This document shows positions 54,606-63,488 of a DNA stretch of 64,000 nucleotides, piece after piece. The notes below the pieces were generated by a model. That model had not been told where the DNA came from and ran no database searches. It saw only the letters and a list, made by a program, of their open reading frames with translations. Origin of the DNA: NP936 sp002726085 (GTDB lineage: Bacteria; Acidobacteriota; Vicinamibacteria; Vicinamibacterales; UBA8438). Numbering within the stretch: position 1 is the first letter of the stretch; each line of letters opens with the position of its first letter. Location of the stretch: contig DASCQF010000011.1 of NCBI GenBank assembly GCA_036012905.1, forward strand, positions 1 through 64,000, in the 5' to 3' direction. The position numbers were made by a program, and so were the translations under genes.

Positions 54606-55438
54606 AGCCGGGCTCCCCAAGGTGACGGGGTGGTCGAGCGCGCCTGGCCGCCCGGCGTCCGTCGATCGACATGCGGAACGTTGGTATGACCTTGCATGAA
54701 GCTGATCCGATATCGGTTTATCCGGTCGGCGTCTGGCAGCAAGATGGTGAACGGCGTTTCGCCGCCGGGCGCCAGCACCGACACCGGCAGCGGAGTCTGT
54801 CCAGTTCCCACCACTGTGCCGTTCCGGTCGAACACGGTGGCCATGACGCTGAGCTGCTCGCGTTCGATGCCAGCTGGCGGATTTCGGATGGACCCGGTAA
54901 TCTCCAGATACTCGCCCTCTCTGGCATGCGCGAGCGAGAGCAGCTCAACAGGTTCCGGAGTGCTGCCAGTTCCAGGATCCGACGGGGTGTTGCTGGACAG
55001 CATCCCCAGAGCGACCGCCGCCAGCACCAGCGCCGCGGCCGCTGCGGTGGCCAGAATCCGGCGCAGTAACGCCGGGGACCCCGCCTGGGTGCCAAACAGG
55101 GCAGTCGCCGGTCTTGCCTCTGGGGCTGCGGGCGCCAACCTGGACCCGGCCGACCGTGCCGGGGTGGACGCTGGCATCGCCGGAACGGACCGTCGTCGGG
55201 GCGGGTTGGGCTCGGTTGTCTGCACCGGTGTCGCCACGTCGCGAGCGCGCGACGCGGGTTGACCGACCGCGCCGACGTCCCGTCCCCGTGCACGGTCGAG
55301 GTCAGCCATCAGGGCGGCGACCCGCGCATCGGACCGCAGCCGTTCCTCGCGCATCAGACGCCAGGTCACGACCCCCATGGCGAAAGCCATGCTCAAGGAA
55401 ATCACTGTGACGGTTGCCAGGGCGACGTCCATATCCAT
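54602..55438 (-). CDS. Membrane protein with FxLYD/DUF3426-like C-terminal domain
   Basis: A 278-residue protein from ATG 55438 (or 55432, which is better spaced from GGGAG). A helix at the N-terminus (VALATVTVISLSMAFAMGVV) and another near residues 126-145 (ILATAAAAALVLAAVALGML) flank a Pro/Ala/Arg-rich linker. The C-terminus (YLEITGSIRNPPAGIEREQLSVMATVFDRNGTVVG) looks like an FxLYD/DUF3426 beta-sandwich. Function is unknown. Its stop overlaps the VWFA start (ATGA). Confidence 0.65.
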   Translation of the reverse strand: MDMDVALATVTVISLSMAFAMGVVTWRLMREERLRSDARVAALMADLDRARGRDVGAVGQPASRARDVATPVQTTEPNPPRRRSVPAMPASTPARSAGSRLAPAAPEARPATALFGTQAGSPALLRRILATAAAAALVLAAVALGMLSSNTPSDPGTGSTPEPVELLSLAHAREGEYLEITGSIRNPPAGIEREQLSVMATVFDRNGTVVGTGQTPLPVSVLAPGGETPFTILLPDADRINRYRISFMQGHTNVPHVDRRTPGGQARSTTPSPWGARL

Positions 55439-55473
55439 GCTCCCGTTGCTGTCGCTGGTGTTGACCGCTCTTC

Positions 55474-56568
55474 CTATCGCAGTTTGAACTCGACGGCGAC
55501 TTCGACGATGACGGCGACCGGTGTTCCGAGTCGTCGCGCCGGAGAGAAGCGCCACTGTCGCACGGCCTCGATCGCGCGCTCGTCCAGCCCGGCCCCGAGA
55601 CGGCGCATCACGCGTACGTCGCGGACGCCGCCATCCGGGCCGACCACGACCTCGAGCAGCACTTCACCCTCGAGACCGGCCCGTCGTGCATTCTCTGTGT
55701 AGTCTGGAGGCACCTCGCGGAGTAGACGGGGTGGATCAATTCCGCTGCTTGGGCGGTATGGCCCGCCGCCGGCGCCTCCGCCCTCACCCGGTCCGACCCC
55801 GCGTCCGGTCCCCGTTCCGACGCCCACGCCAGCGCCGCTACCCACGCCGCCACCGGTGCCACCGCCTCGGCTCTCTGTCTTCGGCGGAGGCGTCGTTGGA
55901 TTCACGGCCTGCGCCAGTAGACCGGCGACATCCCGCGTGTCTGCCCCGATAGCGGCAAGAGGCGCCAGAATTGGCGGCAGCGGCTCGTGAACGAGCGGTT
56001 TGGGTGGTGGCGCGGGTTTCGGGCGTCGCGGTGCGAGCGCAGGCGGCCGCCGCCGTGGCAGCGGGCTGCTGACTGGTCGCACGCCGGTCCGCTTGGCCAC
56101 CGGCGGCGCCGCGGGCTGGCGACGTCCCCCGCCTCCGCCCCCGCCTCCTGGACCGGGCTCGGCAATGAACACCAGCTGAACCAAATCGGACGGGGAGTCT
56201 TCGGTGTCGTCAGGTAGCGCCCTGGGAACCGCCACACTCGCCAGCACCAGGACGAGCGCGAGCACCGCCGCGTGGATTGAGCCGGAAACCAGCAGCGACG
56301 CGCTGGCGGAGCGCCCGGTTCGAGTCGAACCGAACCGGTCATGGAACAGCAGTCCGCTTGTCATGCCGACCGGAGGCAAGGTCAACCGGCCATCGAGCAA
56401 TGCCCGGCAAGCCCGGACCGCGTCATGACGGGCGACCAGCACTCCATCGACAGTCGGAATCTCGGCCGCGCGAATCAGCGCGCAGATGTGTCGCAACGGC
56501 ACGCTCGTGGCGCGCGCCAGCTCGCGTGCCGAGAAGACGTCGGGCGGCGTGCGCGTCCGATGGGTCAT
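55474..56568 (-). CDS. TonB-domain protein with an HTH-like N-terminus
   Basis: A 364-residue protein in three parts. Residues about 10-60 (FSARELARATSVPLRHICALIRAAEIP and GVLVARHDAVRACRALL) look like an excisionase/MerR-type winged HTH. Residues about 92-115 are a membrane helix (SIHAAVLALVLVLASVAV). A Gly/Pro-rich spacer (about 130-270, with runs of Gly) leads to the TonB C-terminal domain (RRAGLEGEVLLEVVVGPDGG, then AIEAVRQWRFSPARRLG). TonB domains pull outer-membrane receptors using the ExbBD motor. The cytoplasmic HTH-like part is unusual. It is first in the operon with the next two genes. Confidence 0.78.
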   Translation of the reverse strand: MTHRTRTPPDVFSARELARATSVPLRHICALIRAAEIPTVDGVLVARHDAVRACRALLDGRLTLPPVGMTSGLLFHDRFGSTRTGRSASASLLVSGSIHAAVLALVLVLASVAVPRALPDDTEDSPSDLVQLVFIAEPGPGGGGGGGGRRQPAAPPVAKRTGVRPVSSPLPRRRPPALAPRRPKPAPPPKPLVHEPLPPILAPLAAIGADTRDVAGLLAQAVNPTTPPPKTESRGGGTGGGVGSGAGVGVGTGTGRGVGPGEGGGAGGGPYRPSSGIDPPRLLREVPPDYTENARRAGLEGEVLLEVVVGPDGGVRDVRVMRRLGAGLDERAIEAVRQWRFSPARRLGTPVAVIVEVAVEFKLR

Positions 56569-56787
56569 GTCTCGATCGCATTCCTACACGGCGGTGGACG
56601 ATACGCCTTGGCGGTCTATTTCAAGACGCTTACCGCTCAAGCAAAACGCTTGCCGGTCCGATCGAGACCAGAACGGCGCTGGGTACCCGTATTCTCGGGA
56701 ATTTGACGCGAAAACTTGCCGTTTGGTTGGCCGCTGCCTCCTTTCGGGACACACTGTGTGCTCGGAAGAGGTCAGTGCGATGGCCTA

Positions 56788-57366
56788 CTACGGCTGTGCG
56801 AAGTCCGGCTTCATGCCTTCGGTAAAGAGCAGACCGTCACGCTCGGCGAGTGTGCGGACCGGCTTGAACCCTTCGGCACGCAATGCCGCCTCTGCGCCAC
56901 CCTGGGTGCGATAGCGGGGGTCGAGCGAGCGCGTCGAGAACAGTGCGCCGAGTCCCCCGCGCGGGGCGGTCTCGATCACATAGCAGCGTCCCCCCACGCG
57001 CAGCACCTGTTGCGCGCCCTGCAGCGCGCCGACGCGCTCATGCGGCCGCATGGTGCCGATGAGCTCCGGGATGACGACGACGTCGAACCACCCCTGGGCG
57101 AACGGCGGGGTCCGGAGCGGGGCCACTTTCACGTCGACCAGAACACCGCGGGCCTCGGCGGCGCGGGTAATCGCCTTCGCCGCCGCGTCGCCGGTGACCA
57201 GCGCCGCGGCCTGTCCGTTCATGCCGACGTTGGCCGCCAACAGCGCGATCAGGCGCGGGTCGTTGTGGCCGACTTGCAACACGCGGTCGCCCATCCGTAG
57301 CCCGATTATCGAGACCCGGAGGTCTGTCTCGCCCTTGAGCTTCTTGAAAATCGCCATCGTTTTCAT
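56788..57366 (-). CDS. Small class I SAM-dependent methyltransferase-like protein
   Basis: A protein of about 192 residues from ATG 57366 (or 57357). Motif I is VLQVGHNDPRLIA, in place of the usual DxGxGxG, so the cofactor site is altered. Later features are GWFDVVVIPELIGTMRP and AQQVLRVGGRCYVIETAPRGG (motif III). It could be a low-activity or cofactor-poor methyltransferase, or a non-catalytic relative. It diverges from ino1. Residues 40-190 match the usual Rossmann length. Confidence 0.6.
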   Translation of the reverse strand: MKTMAIFKKLKGETDLRVSIIGLRMGDRVLQVGHNDPRLIALLAANVGMNGQAAALVTGDAAAKAITRAAEARGVLVDVKVAPLRTPPFAQGWFDVVVIPELIGTMRPHERVGALQGAQQVLRVGGRCYVIETAPRGGLGALFSTRSLDPRYRTQGGAEAALRAEGFKPVRTLAERDGLLFTEGMKPDFAQP

Positions 57367-57457
57367 CGGGCCCGGAGCAGTCCGGTCCCCGCCGATCCGG
57401 CTGTATGCGGTCGGCCCGTCGCAGTGGGGGGCGCACAGAGGAACCCGCGCGCCATGA

Positions 57458-57463
57458 TATAGT
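57458..57463 (+). promoter_or_regulatory. -10 element for a leaderless ino1 message
   Basis: TATAGT (57458-57463) lies 8 bases before the GTG at 57472, which has no ribosome site. Transcription would begin at or near the start codon. Confidence 0.35.
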
Positions 57464-57471
57464 CTCCGGCC

Positions 57472-58785
57472 GTGAAACACCCAGTTGAAATAGAGCCTGC
57501 CAAGGGCAAGCTCGGCGTGCTGCTCGTCGGCATGGGCGCCGTCAGCACCACGTTTGTAGCAGGCACGCTGCTCATCAGAAAGGGTCTGGCCCCGCCCACC
57601 GGTTCGCTCGCCGAAATGGGTACTGTCCGGTTGGGGAAACGCAACGAAGGGCGCACGCCGCTCATCAAGGAATTCGTGCCGCTGGCGTCGCTCGACGACC
57701 TGGTCTTCGGTGCCTGGGACATCTTCGAGGACAACGGCTACGAGGCGGCCATGACGGCCGGTGTCATCGAGCCGTCGATGCTCGAGCAGGTTCGGCCCGA
57801 GCTCGAGGCGATCAAGCCGTGGCCGGCGGTGTTCGATCAGCGGTATGTGAAGCGGCTAATGGGCACCAACGTCAAGACGGGCGCCAACAAGCTGGAGATT
57901 GCCGAGCAGGTGGGGGCCGACATCTGCGCCTTCAAGGAGGCGAATGGGCTCGACCGGCTGGTGATGATCTGGTGCGGCAGCACCGAGATCTTCATGACCC
58001 CGACCCCGGCGCACGACTCGATCGAGGCGTTCGAGCAGGCGCTCGAGTCGAACGCCGCCGACATTCCCTCCAGCATGGTCTACGCCTACGCGGCGCTGAA
58101 GGAGGGCATTCCGTACGCCAACGCCGCGCCGAATCTGAGCGCCGATATACCGGCTCTGGACCAGCTCGCGATCGATAACGGGTCGCCCGTCGCCGGCAAG
58201 GACCTGAAGACCGGTCAGACCCTCATCAAGACGATCGTCGCGCCCGGCCTGAAGGCGCGGCTCATCGGTGTAGCAGGGTGGTTCTCGACAAATATCCTAG
58301 GGAACCGCGACGGTGAGGTGCTCGACGATCCCGAGTCCTTCAAGACAAAAGAGGAAAGTAAAAAGTCGGTACTCGACTACATCCTGCAGCCCGACCTGTA
58401 TCCGACCTTATACAAGGATCTGTGTCACGTCGTCCGAATCAACTACTACCCGCCGCGTGGCGACAACAAAGAGGGCTGGGACAACATCGATCTGGTCGGG
58501 TGGCTCGGCTACCCGATGCAGCTCAAAGTCAACTTCCTGTGTCGGGACAGCATCCTCGCCGCGCCGATCGTGCTCGACCTCGTGCTGTTCCTCGACCTGG
58601 CTAAACGTGCCGGTATGAGCGGCATCCAGGAGTGGCTTTCCTTCTACTTCAAGAGTCCGGTGCACGCCCGCGGTCTGTATCCCGAGCACGACCTGTTTAT
58701 TCAGCTCATGAAGCTGAAGAACACATTGCGGCACATGCGCGGCGAAGAGCTCATTACGCACCTCGGACTCGAGTACTACGACTGA
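57472..58785 (+). CDS. ino1: Inositol-3-phosphate synthase
   Basis: A 437-residue NAD-dependent cyclase that makes myo-inositol-3-phosphate from glucose-6-phosphate. GVLLVGMGAVSTTFVAGTLL at the N-terminus is the NAD-binding loop. VPSSMVYAYAALKEGIPYANAAP-like and KTGQTLIKTIVAPGLKARL (catalytic lysines) and NILGNRDGEVL are family motifs. Inositol would feed inositol phospholipids or compatible solutes. GTG 57472 is the only reasonable start. It is monocistronic and divergent from the methyltransferase-like gene. Confidence 0.93.
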   Translation: MKHPVEIEPAKGKLGVLLVGMGAVSTTFVAGTLLIRKGLAPPTGSLAEMGTVRLGKRNEGRTPLIKEFVPLASLDDLVFGAWDIFEDNGYEAAMTAGVIEPSMLEQVRPELEAIKPWPAVFDQRYVKRLMGTNVKTGANKLEIAEQVGADICAFKEANGLDRLVMIWCGSTEIFMTPTPAHDSIEAFEQALESNAADIPSSMVYAYAALKEGIPYANAAPNLSADIPALDQLAIDNGSPVAGKDLKTGQTLIKTIVAPGLKARLIGVAGWFSTNILGNRDGEVLDDPESFKTKEESKKSVLDYILQPDLYPTLYKDLCHVVRINYYPPRGDNKEGWDNIDLVGWLGYPMQLKVNFLCRDSILAAPIVLDLVLFLDLAKRAGMSGIQEWLSFYFKSPVHARGLYPEHDLFIQLMKLKNTLRHMRGEELITHLGLEYYD

Positions 58786-58820
58786 GCGAGCTGACCTGGC
58801 CACACTCAGCTCGCGGGGTT

Positions 58821-58852
58821 GGGGATTGGGAACGGGAGTTGGGGGATTGGGA
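58821..58852. repeat. Direct repeat of GGGGATTGGGA
   Basis: Two perfect copies of an 11-base unit (58821-58831 and 58842-58852) 10 bases apart, within the spacer between ino1 and the membrane protein gene and close to a heptad array. Confidence 0.6.
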
Positions 58853-58889
58853 TGACGGCGCTCCCGTGCTTGGCGAGCCAACCCGTTTC

Positions 58890-58917
58890 TCCTGCCTCCT
58901 GCCTCCTGCCTCCTGTC
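58890..58917 (-). repeat. Heptad repeat array, 4 units
   Basis: Four units in the complementary orientation: TCCTGCC, TCCTGCC, TCCTGCC, TCCTGTC. It ends 22 bases before the start of the membrane protein gene at 58940. It has the same unit order as the amidase array at 23769, apart from the first unit. Confidence 0.8.
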
Positions 58918-58939
58918 TCCTTGGAGTAGACGAGACCCC

Positions 58940-59434
58940 ATGTCCCAGGTCATGCTGCAGCCGGTCCTCTTCGGCGGTCTGTTCATGGGGGTGCTTTCCG
59001 CCCTGCCAATCATCTCCATCGGCAACTGCTGCTGCCTGTGGGTGTTCGGGGGTGGCATGGTGACCGCCTACCTGACACAGCACGGCAAACCGGACCCGAT
59101 TCAGCTTGGTGATGGGGCCCTCGGCGGGTTCCTGTCCGGTGTCGTCGGGGCGGTAGTTTACGCCGTCGTGGCGTTGCCGATCCAGCTCCTGACCGCACCG
59201 TTACAGCGCGGACTGATGGACGGGTTGCTCGAGTCGGCGGCCGACGTGCCGCCCGAGGTCCGCGAGATGCTCGAGGGCCTCGGGGCCGGTGGTGGTCTTG
59301 GCGCCGTGGCCATCGGCTTCTTTTTCATGCTGGCCATCGGGATGGTGTTCTCCACGCTCGGAGGGCTGTTCGGCGCCCTCATCTTCCGTTCCACCCCGCC
59401 CGCCGCACCTGCCGCGCCGATAATTCCGGCCTAG
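58940..59434 (+). CDS. Integral membrane protein with a Cys-rich segment
   Basis: A 164-residue protein from ATG 58940 with three or four helices (about residues 10-36, 60-85, 115-145). A cysteine trio (NCCCLWVFGG, near residue 30) sits in the first helix, followed by an amphipathic middle stretch (APLQRGLMDGLLESAADVPPEVREMLEGL) on one side. The C-terminal Pro/Ala tail is short. No family is confidently recognised; the layout resembles DUF5518-type small membrane proteins. Confidence 0.6.
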   Translation: MSQVMLQPVLFGGLFMGVLSALPIISIGNCCCLWVFGGGMVTAYLTQHGKPDPIQLGDGALGGFLSGVVGAVVYAVVALPIQLLTAPLQRGLMDGLLESAADVPPEVREMLEGLGAGGGLGAVAIGFFFMLAIGMVFSTLGGLFGALIFRSTPPAAPAAPIIPA

Positions 59435-59575
59435 GATAGCTGTTCTCGCGAGCGGACCTTCGGCCAGCGTGACTGACCCATGTAACCGTGGTCTGTCGGT
59501 TCCCCCTATCGTTCCAGGCCCTATCCACCGAAAAGCAAGTTGGAAATTGTGTGCAGCGGCGTGCGAGGGTAATTG

Positions 59576-61057
59576 ATGCGCGACTGGGTGACGGCGGTTG
59601 GCAGGTTGGGGCTCTGTGTGCTCCTGGCCGGTGTGTCCGGGTGCGCCATTTTACCGGGCGCCAACATACCGTTTCCGGACGAAGCGCAGGTAGACCCGGT
59701 CGCGGACGAGGCTGCTGCGGAGCGCGACGTGTCGGCAGTGACGCCGCCGACCCAGGTATCCGAGACATTAGGGCCTCAGGCACCGCCGGCTGCGACCCCG
59801 GAGCCCCAGCGGCCCCCGTTGCCGCCGCTGGAGCCGCTGGTCGTGACCCAGCTCGACGAGGCGGCACCGGTGCCGGTGCTCGACGAGCAGGTCCTGTCGC
59901 TGCTGTTGGCCGAGCCACTGCCGGTCACCGACCTGCTGCGCCTGCTGCTGCGGGAGACCGAAGTCAGTCTCGTGCCAGACCCTGGCATCGACGAGACCTT
60001 TACGGGCGAGCTGAAGGACGTCACCTTGCGACAGGCGCTCGACCTGGTGCTGCGTCCGCTCGATCTGGCCTACAGACTGGAAGACGGTGTGCTGCGGGTG
60101 GTTCGACGACCGCTTCAAACGCGGGTGTTCGAGGTGAACTTCGTCACCACCCGCCGGGTGTCCACCAGACGGGTGATGTCCGGGTCCGCCGAGGGTGCCG
60201 CGAGCCCGTCCGAGCTGGTGTCCAGCGACGACAGCGACCTCTTCACCGAGCTCGAGCTGGCGGTGGGTCCGCTGCTGTCGGCCGATGGTCGGGCGCACCT
60301 GGACCGGGGTGCCGGCCTGCTGCAGGTGACGGACTTTCCTGAGCGGGTCGACGCCGTGGGCAGGTATCTGGACCGTGTCAACCGGCGAGCAGGACGACAG
60401 GTTCGCATCGAGGCGCGCATCATCGAGGTCGCGCTCTCCGATGCGGCCTCCGCCGGGCTCGATTGGGATGCGCTGAGTCGCCTGGCGCCCGCGTTGCAAG
60501 GGGTCGGTGGCACGTCGATTCGTCCGGTTCTTGCGACTCGCGCCGATGTCGAGCGGTTTCTGGAAGCGCTCGAACAGCAAGGGGCAGTTACGACGCTCTC
60601 GCGTCCGAGCGTGGTCACGATGAACAACGAGCCGGTTGTCGTTCGGGTCGATTCCAGACCGCTGTCGGTCGCCGCGGCGACCGGGATCGCCATGGGACCC
60701 GCCACCGCGGGTGTGGTCCTCTCGATGACGCCACAGGTCGGCCTCGACGGACAGGTGACGTTGAGCGTGACCCCGAGTGTCACTACGGCAACCGGTCTGA
60801 CGGGAGGCGAACCTGGAGCCACGGCTCCGACATTGACGGTCAGAGAGACCGACACGCTTCTTCGAGTACGCGACGGCGAGACTGCCGTGCTGACCGGCTG
60901 GCTGCATCGGGTGGGGCCGATCGCCCGTGGTGTGGCGGACACCCAGACCCCGGATGAGACCTCAGAGGAGACGTCTGTGGAGCTCGCGCCCGCACCCACC
61001 GCGCGTCTCACCGATCTCGTGATTCTGATCACGCCCACCGTGGTCGACGGCGCGTAA
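59576..61057 (+). CDS. Secretin, MshL/PilQ-like lipoprotein
   Basis: A 493-residue outer-membrane secretin. ATG 59576 has GAGGG about 7 bases upstream. The lipobox is GVSGCAI, near residue 24. An STN-like short domain lies at about 105-170 (VSLVPDPGIDETFTGELKDVTLRQALDLVL). An N1-type region follows, then the secretin core (about 255-490): RQVRIEARIIEVALSDAASAG, VTTLSRPSVVTMNNEPVVVRVD, and RDGETAVLTGWLHR with LTDLVILITPTVV at the end. It should form the outer-membrane channel of a pilus or secretion system. It is 21 bases before the ATPase gene. Confidence 0.85.
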   Translation: MRDWVTAVGRLGLCVLLAGVSGCAILPGANIPFPDEAQVDPVADEAAAERDVSAVTPPTQVSETLGPQAPPAATPEPQRPPLPPLEPLVVTQLDEAAPVPVLDEQVLSLLLAEPLPVTDLLRLLLRETEVSLVPDPGIDETFTGELKDVTLRQALDLVLRPLDLAYRLEDGVLRVVRRPLQTRVFEVNFVTTRRVSTRRVMSGSAEGAASPSELVSSDDSDLFTELELAVGPLLSADGRAHLDRGAGLLQVTDFPERVDAVGRYLDRVNRRAGRQVRIEARIIEVALSDAASAGLDWDALSRLAPALQGVGGTSIRPVLATRADVERFLEALEQQGAVTTLSRPSVVTMNNEPVVVRVDSRPLSVAAATGIAMGPATAGVVLSMTPQVGLDGQVTLSVTPSVTTATGLTGGEPGATAPTLTVRETDTLLRVRDGETAVLTGWLHRVGPIARGVADTQTPDETSEETSVELAPAPTARLTDLVILITPTVVDGA

Positions 61058-61078
61058 CGCGATACTGGGAGTACCGCG

Positions 61079-62155
61079 ATGTACGAGGAGTATTACGGTT
61101 TCACCGAGAAGCCATTCAGTCTGACGCCGGACCCGAAATTCCTGTTTCGCAGCGAGACCCACGCCGGCGCGTTCGAGCTGCTCGAGTACGCGATGCACCG
61201 GCGAGAGGGATTTGTCGTCATCACCGGGGACATCGGCACCGGCAAGACCACCTTGTGTCGGGCGCTGCTCGAGCGCCTCGACCGACAGACCTTCAGCGCG
61301 CTGCTGCTCAACCCCTTTCTGTCGGAGACCGACCTGATCAAGGTCATCCTGCAGGATTTTGGTGTGGTCTCGCGAGATGAGCTCAAGCACGGCCTGATGA
61401 GCCAGGTCAGCAAGCAGACGCTGATCGACACGCTCAACGATTTTCTTCTGTCTCTCTTGCCACTGGGAGCCTGTGCCATGGTCATCGTCGACGAGGCACA
61501 GAACCTGCCGCCGCAGGTCCTCGAGCAGCTTCGTATTCTCTCGAACCTCGAAACCGACAAGGAGAAGCTCCTGCAGATCGTGCTCGTAGGCCAACCTGGC
61601 CTCAGTACCACGCTCCGCACGCCCGAGCTCCGACAGCTGGCGCAGCGAGTGTCGATCAAGCACGAGCTGCGGCCGCTGACTCCCGACGAGGTGACGGCCT
61701 ACGTCATCCATCGCCTGACCGTGGCGGGTGGCGGGTCTTCGGTCATCTTCCGGCCACGGGCGCTCGAGACGATTCACCGGTTGTCAGAGGGAATTCCGCG
61801 GGTCATCAACTTGCTGTGCGACCGCGCCTTGCTGGCCGCGTTCGCGGTCCGCACCAACATCATCGATGCCGATCTCGTGAGCACGGCGTCAAAGAGTCTC
61901 GAGCTGCCGAGAGCCACGCAGGCCGTGCCCCCACTCCGCGTCCGGCTGCGTCGCCGGGTTGCTGCGGCGGCACTGGCACTGGGACTGTCGGTCCTGGTCG
62001 GCACGGCGAGCGCGGGATTGGGGTATCTTGTGTCAGAGGGATACCGCCTGAGAATGACTGATCACTTTCCATTGATCGCCCTACAGCAACCGGCCGACCC
62101 GTCATCGGGGTCCGGTGACGCCGAATCGGTGACCGAACCGTCTTCTGAACAATGA
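61079..62155 (+). CDS. ExeA/GspA-type AAA ATPase with a membrane helix
   Basis: A 358-residue protein from ATG 61079. It opens MYEEYYGFTEKPFSLTPDP, the usual ExeA/MshM start. Walker A is GDIGTGKTT (50-58) and Walker B is VIVDEAQN (near 138). NLLCDRALLAAFA is in the AAA lid. A single helix lies near residues 295-318 (AAAALALGLSVLVGTASAG). No peptidoglycan-binding domain follows, so it is a short form. It probably helps to insert the secretin or modify peptidoglycan around it. Its stop overlaps the TPR gene (ATGA). Confidence 0.83.
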   Translation: MYEEYYGFTEKPFSLTPDPKFLFRSETHAGAFELLEYAMHRREGFVVITGDIGTGKTTLCRALLERLDRQTFSALLLNPFLSETDLIKVILQDFGVVSRDELKHGLMSQVSKQTLIDTLNDFLLSLLPLGACAMVIVDEAQNLPPQVLEQLRILSNLETDKEKLLQIVLVGQPGLSTTLRTPELRQLAQRVSIKHELRPLTPDEVTAYVIHRLTVAGGGSSVIFRPRALETIHRLSEGIPRVINLLCDRALLAAFAVRTNIIDADLVSTASKSLELPRATQAVPPLRVRLRRRVAAAALALGLSVLVGTASAGLGYLVSEGYRLRMTDHFPLIALQQPADPSSGSGDAESVTEPSSEQ

Positions 62156-63420
62156 GCACGTTGCTCGATTCGCTCCGGCGGGCCAAGGAGGCCGAGGCGG
62201 CGTCATCGTCGGCTGGTGGCGGACGACAGGTCGACGCGATTCTGTCGACTCTGGGCTATGCGCGACGGCAGCGCCAGGCCCGGGTCTTCCGCACGGTGGG
62301 CGCCGGTGTCGTCGTGGGGCTGGTCGCCCTGCTGGCGTGGGTCATCTGGGACCGCACGGCCTCGATGCCGGAGGGCCCGGACGTCGCTGCCGATCTGACG
62401 GTGGACGAAGCGGGGGTCCCGGTCCCGGCCCCTACGCTGGAGGATGCGGCTGAGCCTGTCGCGTCACCGGCTCCGCTCAGCGACCCGGTCCGAGAAGAAG
62501 TGGTCGACCCGGTCGGTAACACGATACCGCGTCCGGATCCGGCCACCACGATCCCGGTCGCGCCGACAGCGGCGACGCCATCCGGCGAGCAAGTCGAGAT
62601 GCCGTCTCCTCTCGGAGCACCCGAAGCTGGCGCAGTACCCGATGAGCCCGAGGAAGAAAGGACGGACGATCGCGACCCGCTATCCGGCGGCCGCGACGAA
62701 GAGGTCGCGAGTGCACCAGGGTCGCCTGCCGACGACCTGGCACCCCTCGCCGTCGACACCCTGAGTACACCGAAAGCACCGGTCGCTACACCAACTGCGC
62801 CTGGCGATCTCGCGCCGCCGCCGGTGCCGCTCATCGAGCGTGGACCGGTGGTGTCGGAGGTGTTCGCCGAGGCACTGGCGCTCCAGCAGGCCGGCGACAT
62901 TGCTGGCGCGATTTTCGAGTATCAGATGCTCCTGTCCGAGGGTGCGCGGAGCGCACAGGTGCACAACAACCTGGGGCTGTTGTATCAGGAGCAGGACAGG
63001 TCCGACGATGCGGCGCGAGAGTTTCAGCGGGCGATCGCCTTTGACCCTCGACACTCGAAGGCCCACAACAATCTGGGCGTCGTCCGCATGCGTCAGGCGC
63101 GATATGAGGACGCCGCTGCGGCGTTTCGTGATGCCCGGCTATTCGACGGCGCGAACCTCGACGCATGGGTCAACCTGGCTCTGGCACTGCAGGCGGCTGG
63201 CGACGTGGCGGCCGCCAGGAGCACGCTTGTCGATGCGTTGTCGGTCGATGCTCGGCACGGGCCCACGCACTACAATCTTGCGCGCCTGTTCGAGCTCGAC
63301 GGCGACGTCTCACGCGCCGTCGAGCACTATGGGCGGTTCGTCGAATACAGCGGGGCAGAGCACGCCGACCTTGTCGCGGTCGTGCGAAGCCGGATCGAAG
63401 CGCTTGCCGTTCGCCGTTAG
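62152..63420 (+). CDS. TPR protein of the secretin operon (GspB/MshN-like)
   Basis: A 422-residue inner-membrane protein. The N-terminus (STLLDSLRRAKEAEAASSS) is like GspB/MshN. A helix lies near residues 50-70 (GAGVVVGLVALLAWVIW). A Pro/Ala/acidic linker runs to about residue 235. Four or five tetratricopeptide repeats fill the C-terminus (FEYQMLLSEGARSAQVHNNLGLLYQEQDRSDDAAREFQRAI and VNLALALQAAGDVAAARSTLVDAL). The TPRs should contact the secretin or a pilus protein in the periplasm. It is the last member of a three-gene coupled unit. Confidence 0.75.
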   Translation: MSTLLDSLRRAKEAEAASSSAGGGRQVDAILSTLGYARRQRQARVFRTVGAGVVVGLVALLAWVIWDRTASMPEGPDVAADLTVDEAGVPVPAPTLEDAAEPVASPAPLSDPVREEVVDPVGNTIPRPDPATTIPVAPTAATPSGEQVEMPSPLGAPEAGAVPDEPEEERTDDRDPLSGGRDEEVASAPGSPADDLAPLAVDTLSTPKAPVATPTAPGDLAPPPVPLIERGPVVSEVFAEALALQQAGDIAGAIFEYQMLLSEGARSAQVHNNLGLLYQEQDRSDDAAREFQRAIAFDPRHSKAHNNLGVVRMRQARYEDAAAAFRDARLFDGANLDAWVNLALALQAAGDVAAARSTLVDALSVDARHGPTHYNLARLFELDGDVSRAVEHYGRFVEYSGAEHADLVAVVRSRIEALAVRR

Positions 63421-63488
63421 CCGGCACGCCCAAGGAACCCAATCTCACCCCACGACGTATTCAGAACAAGACGGCAGTCGAGATACCC

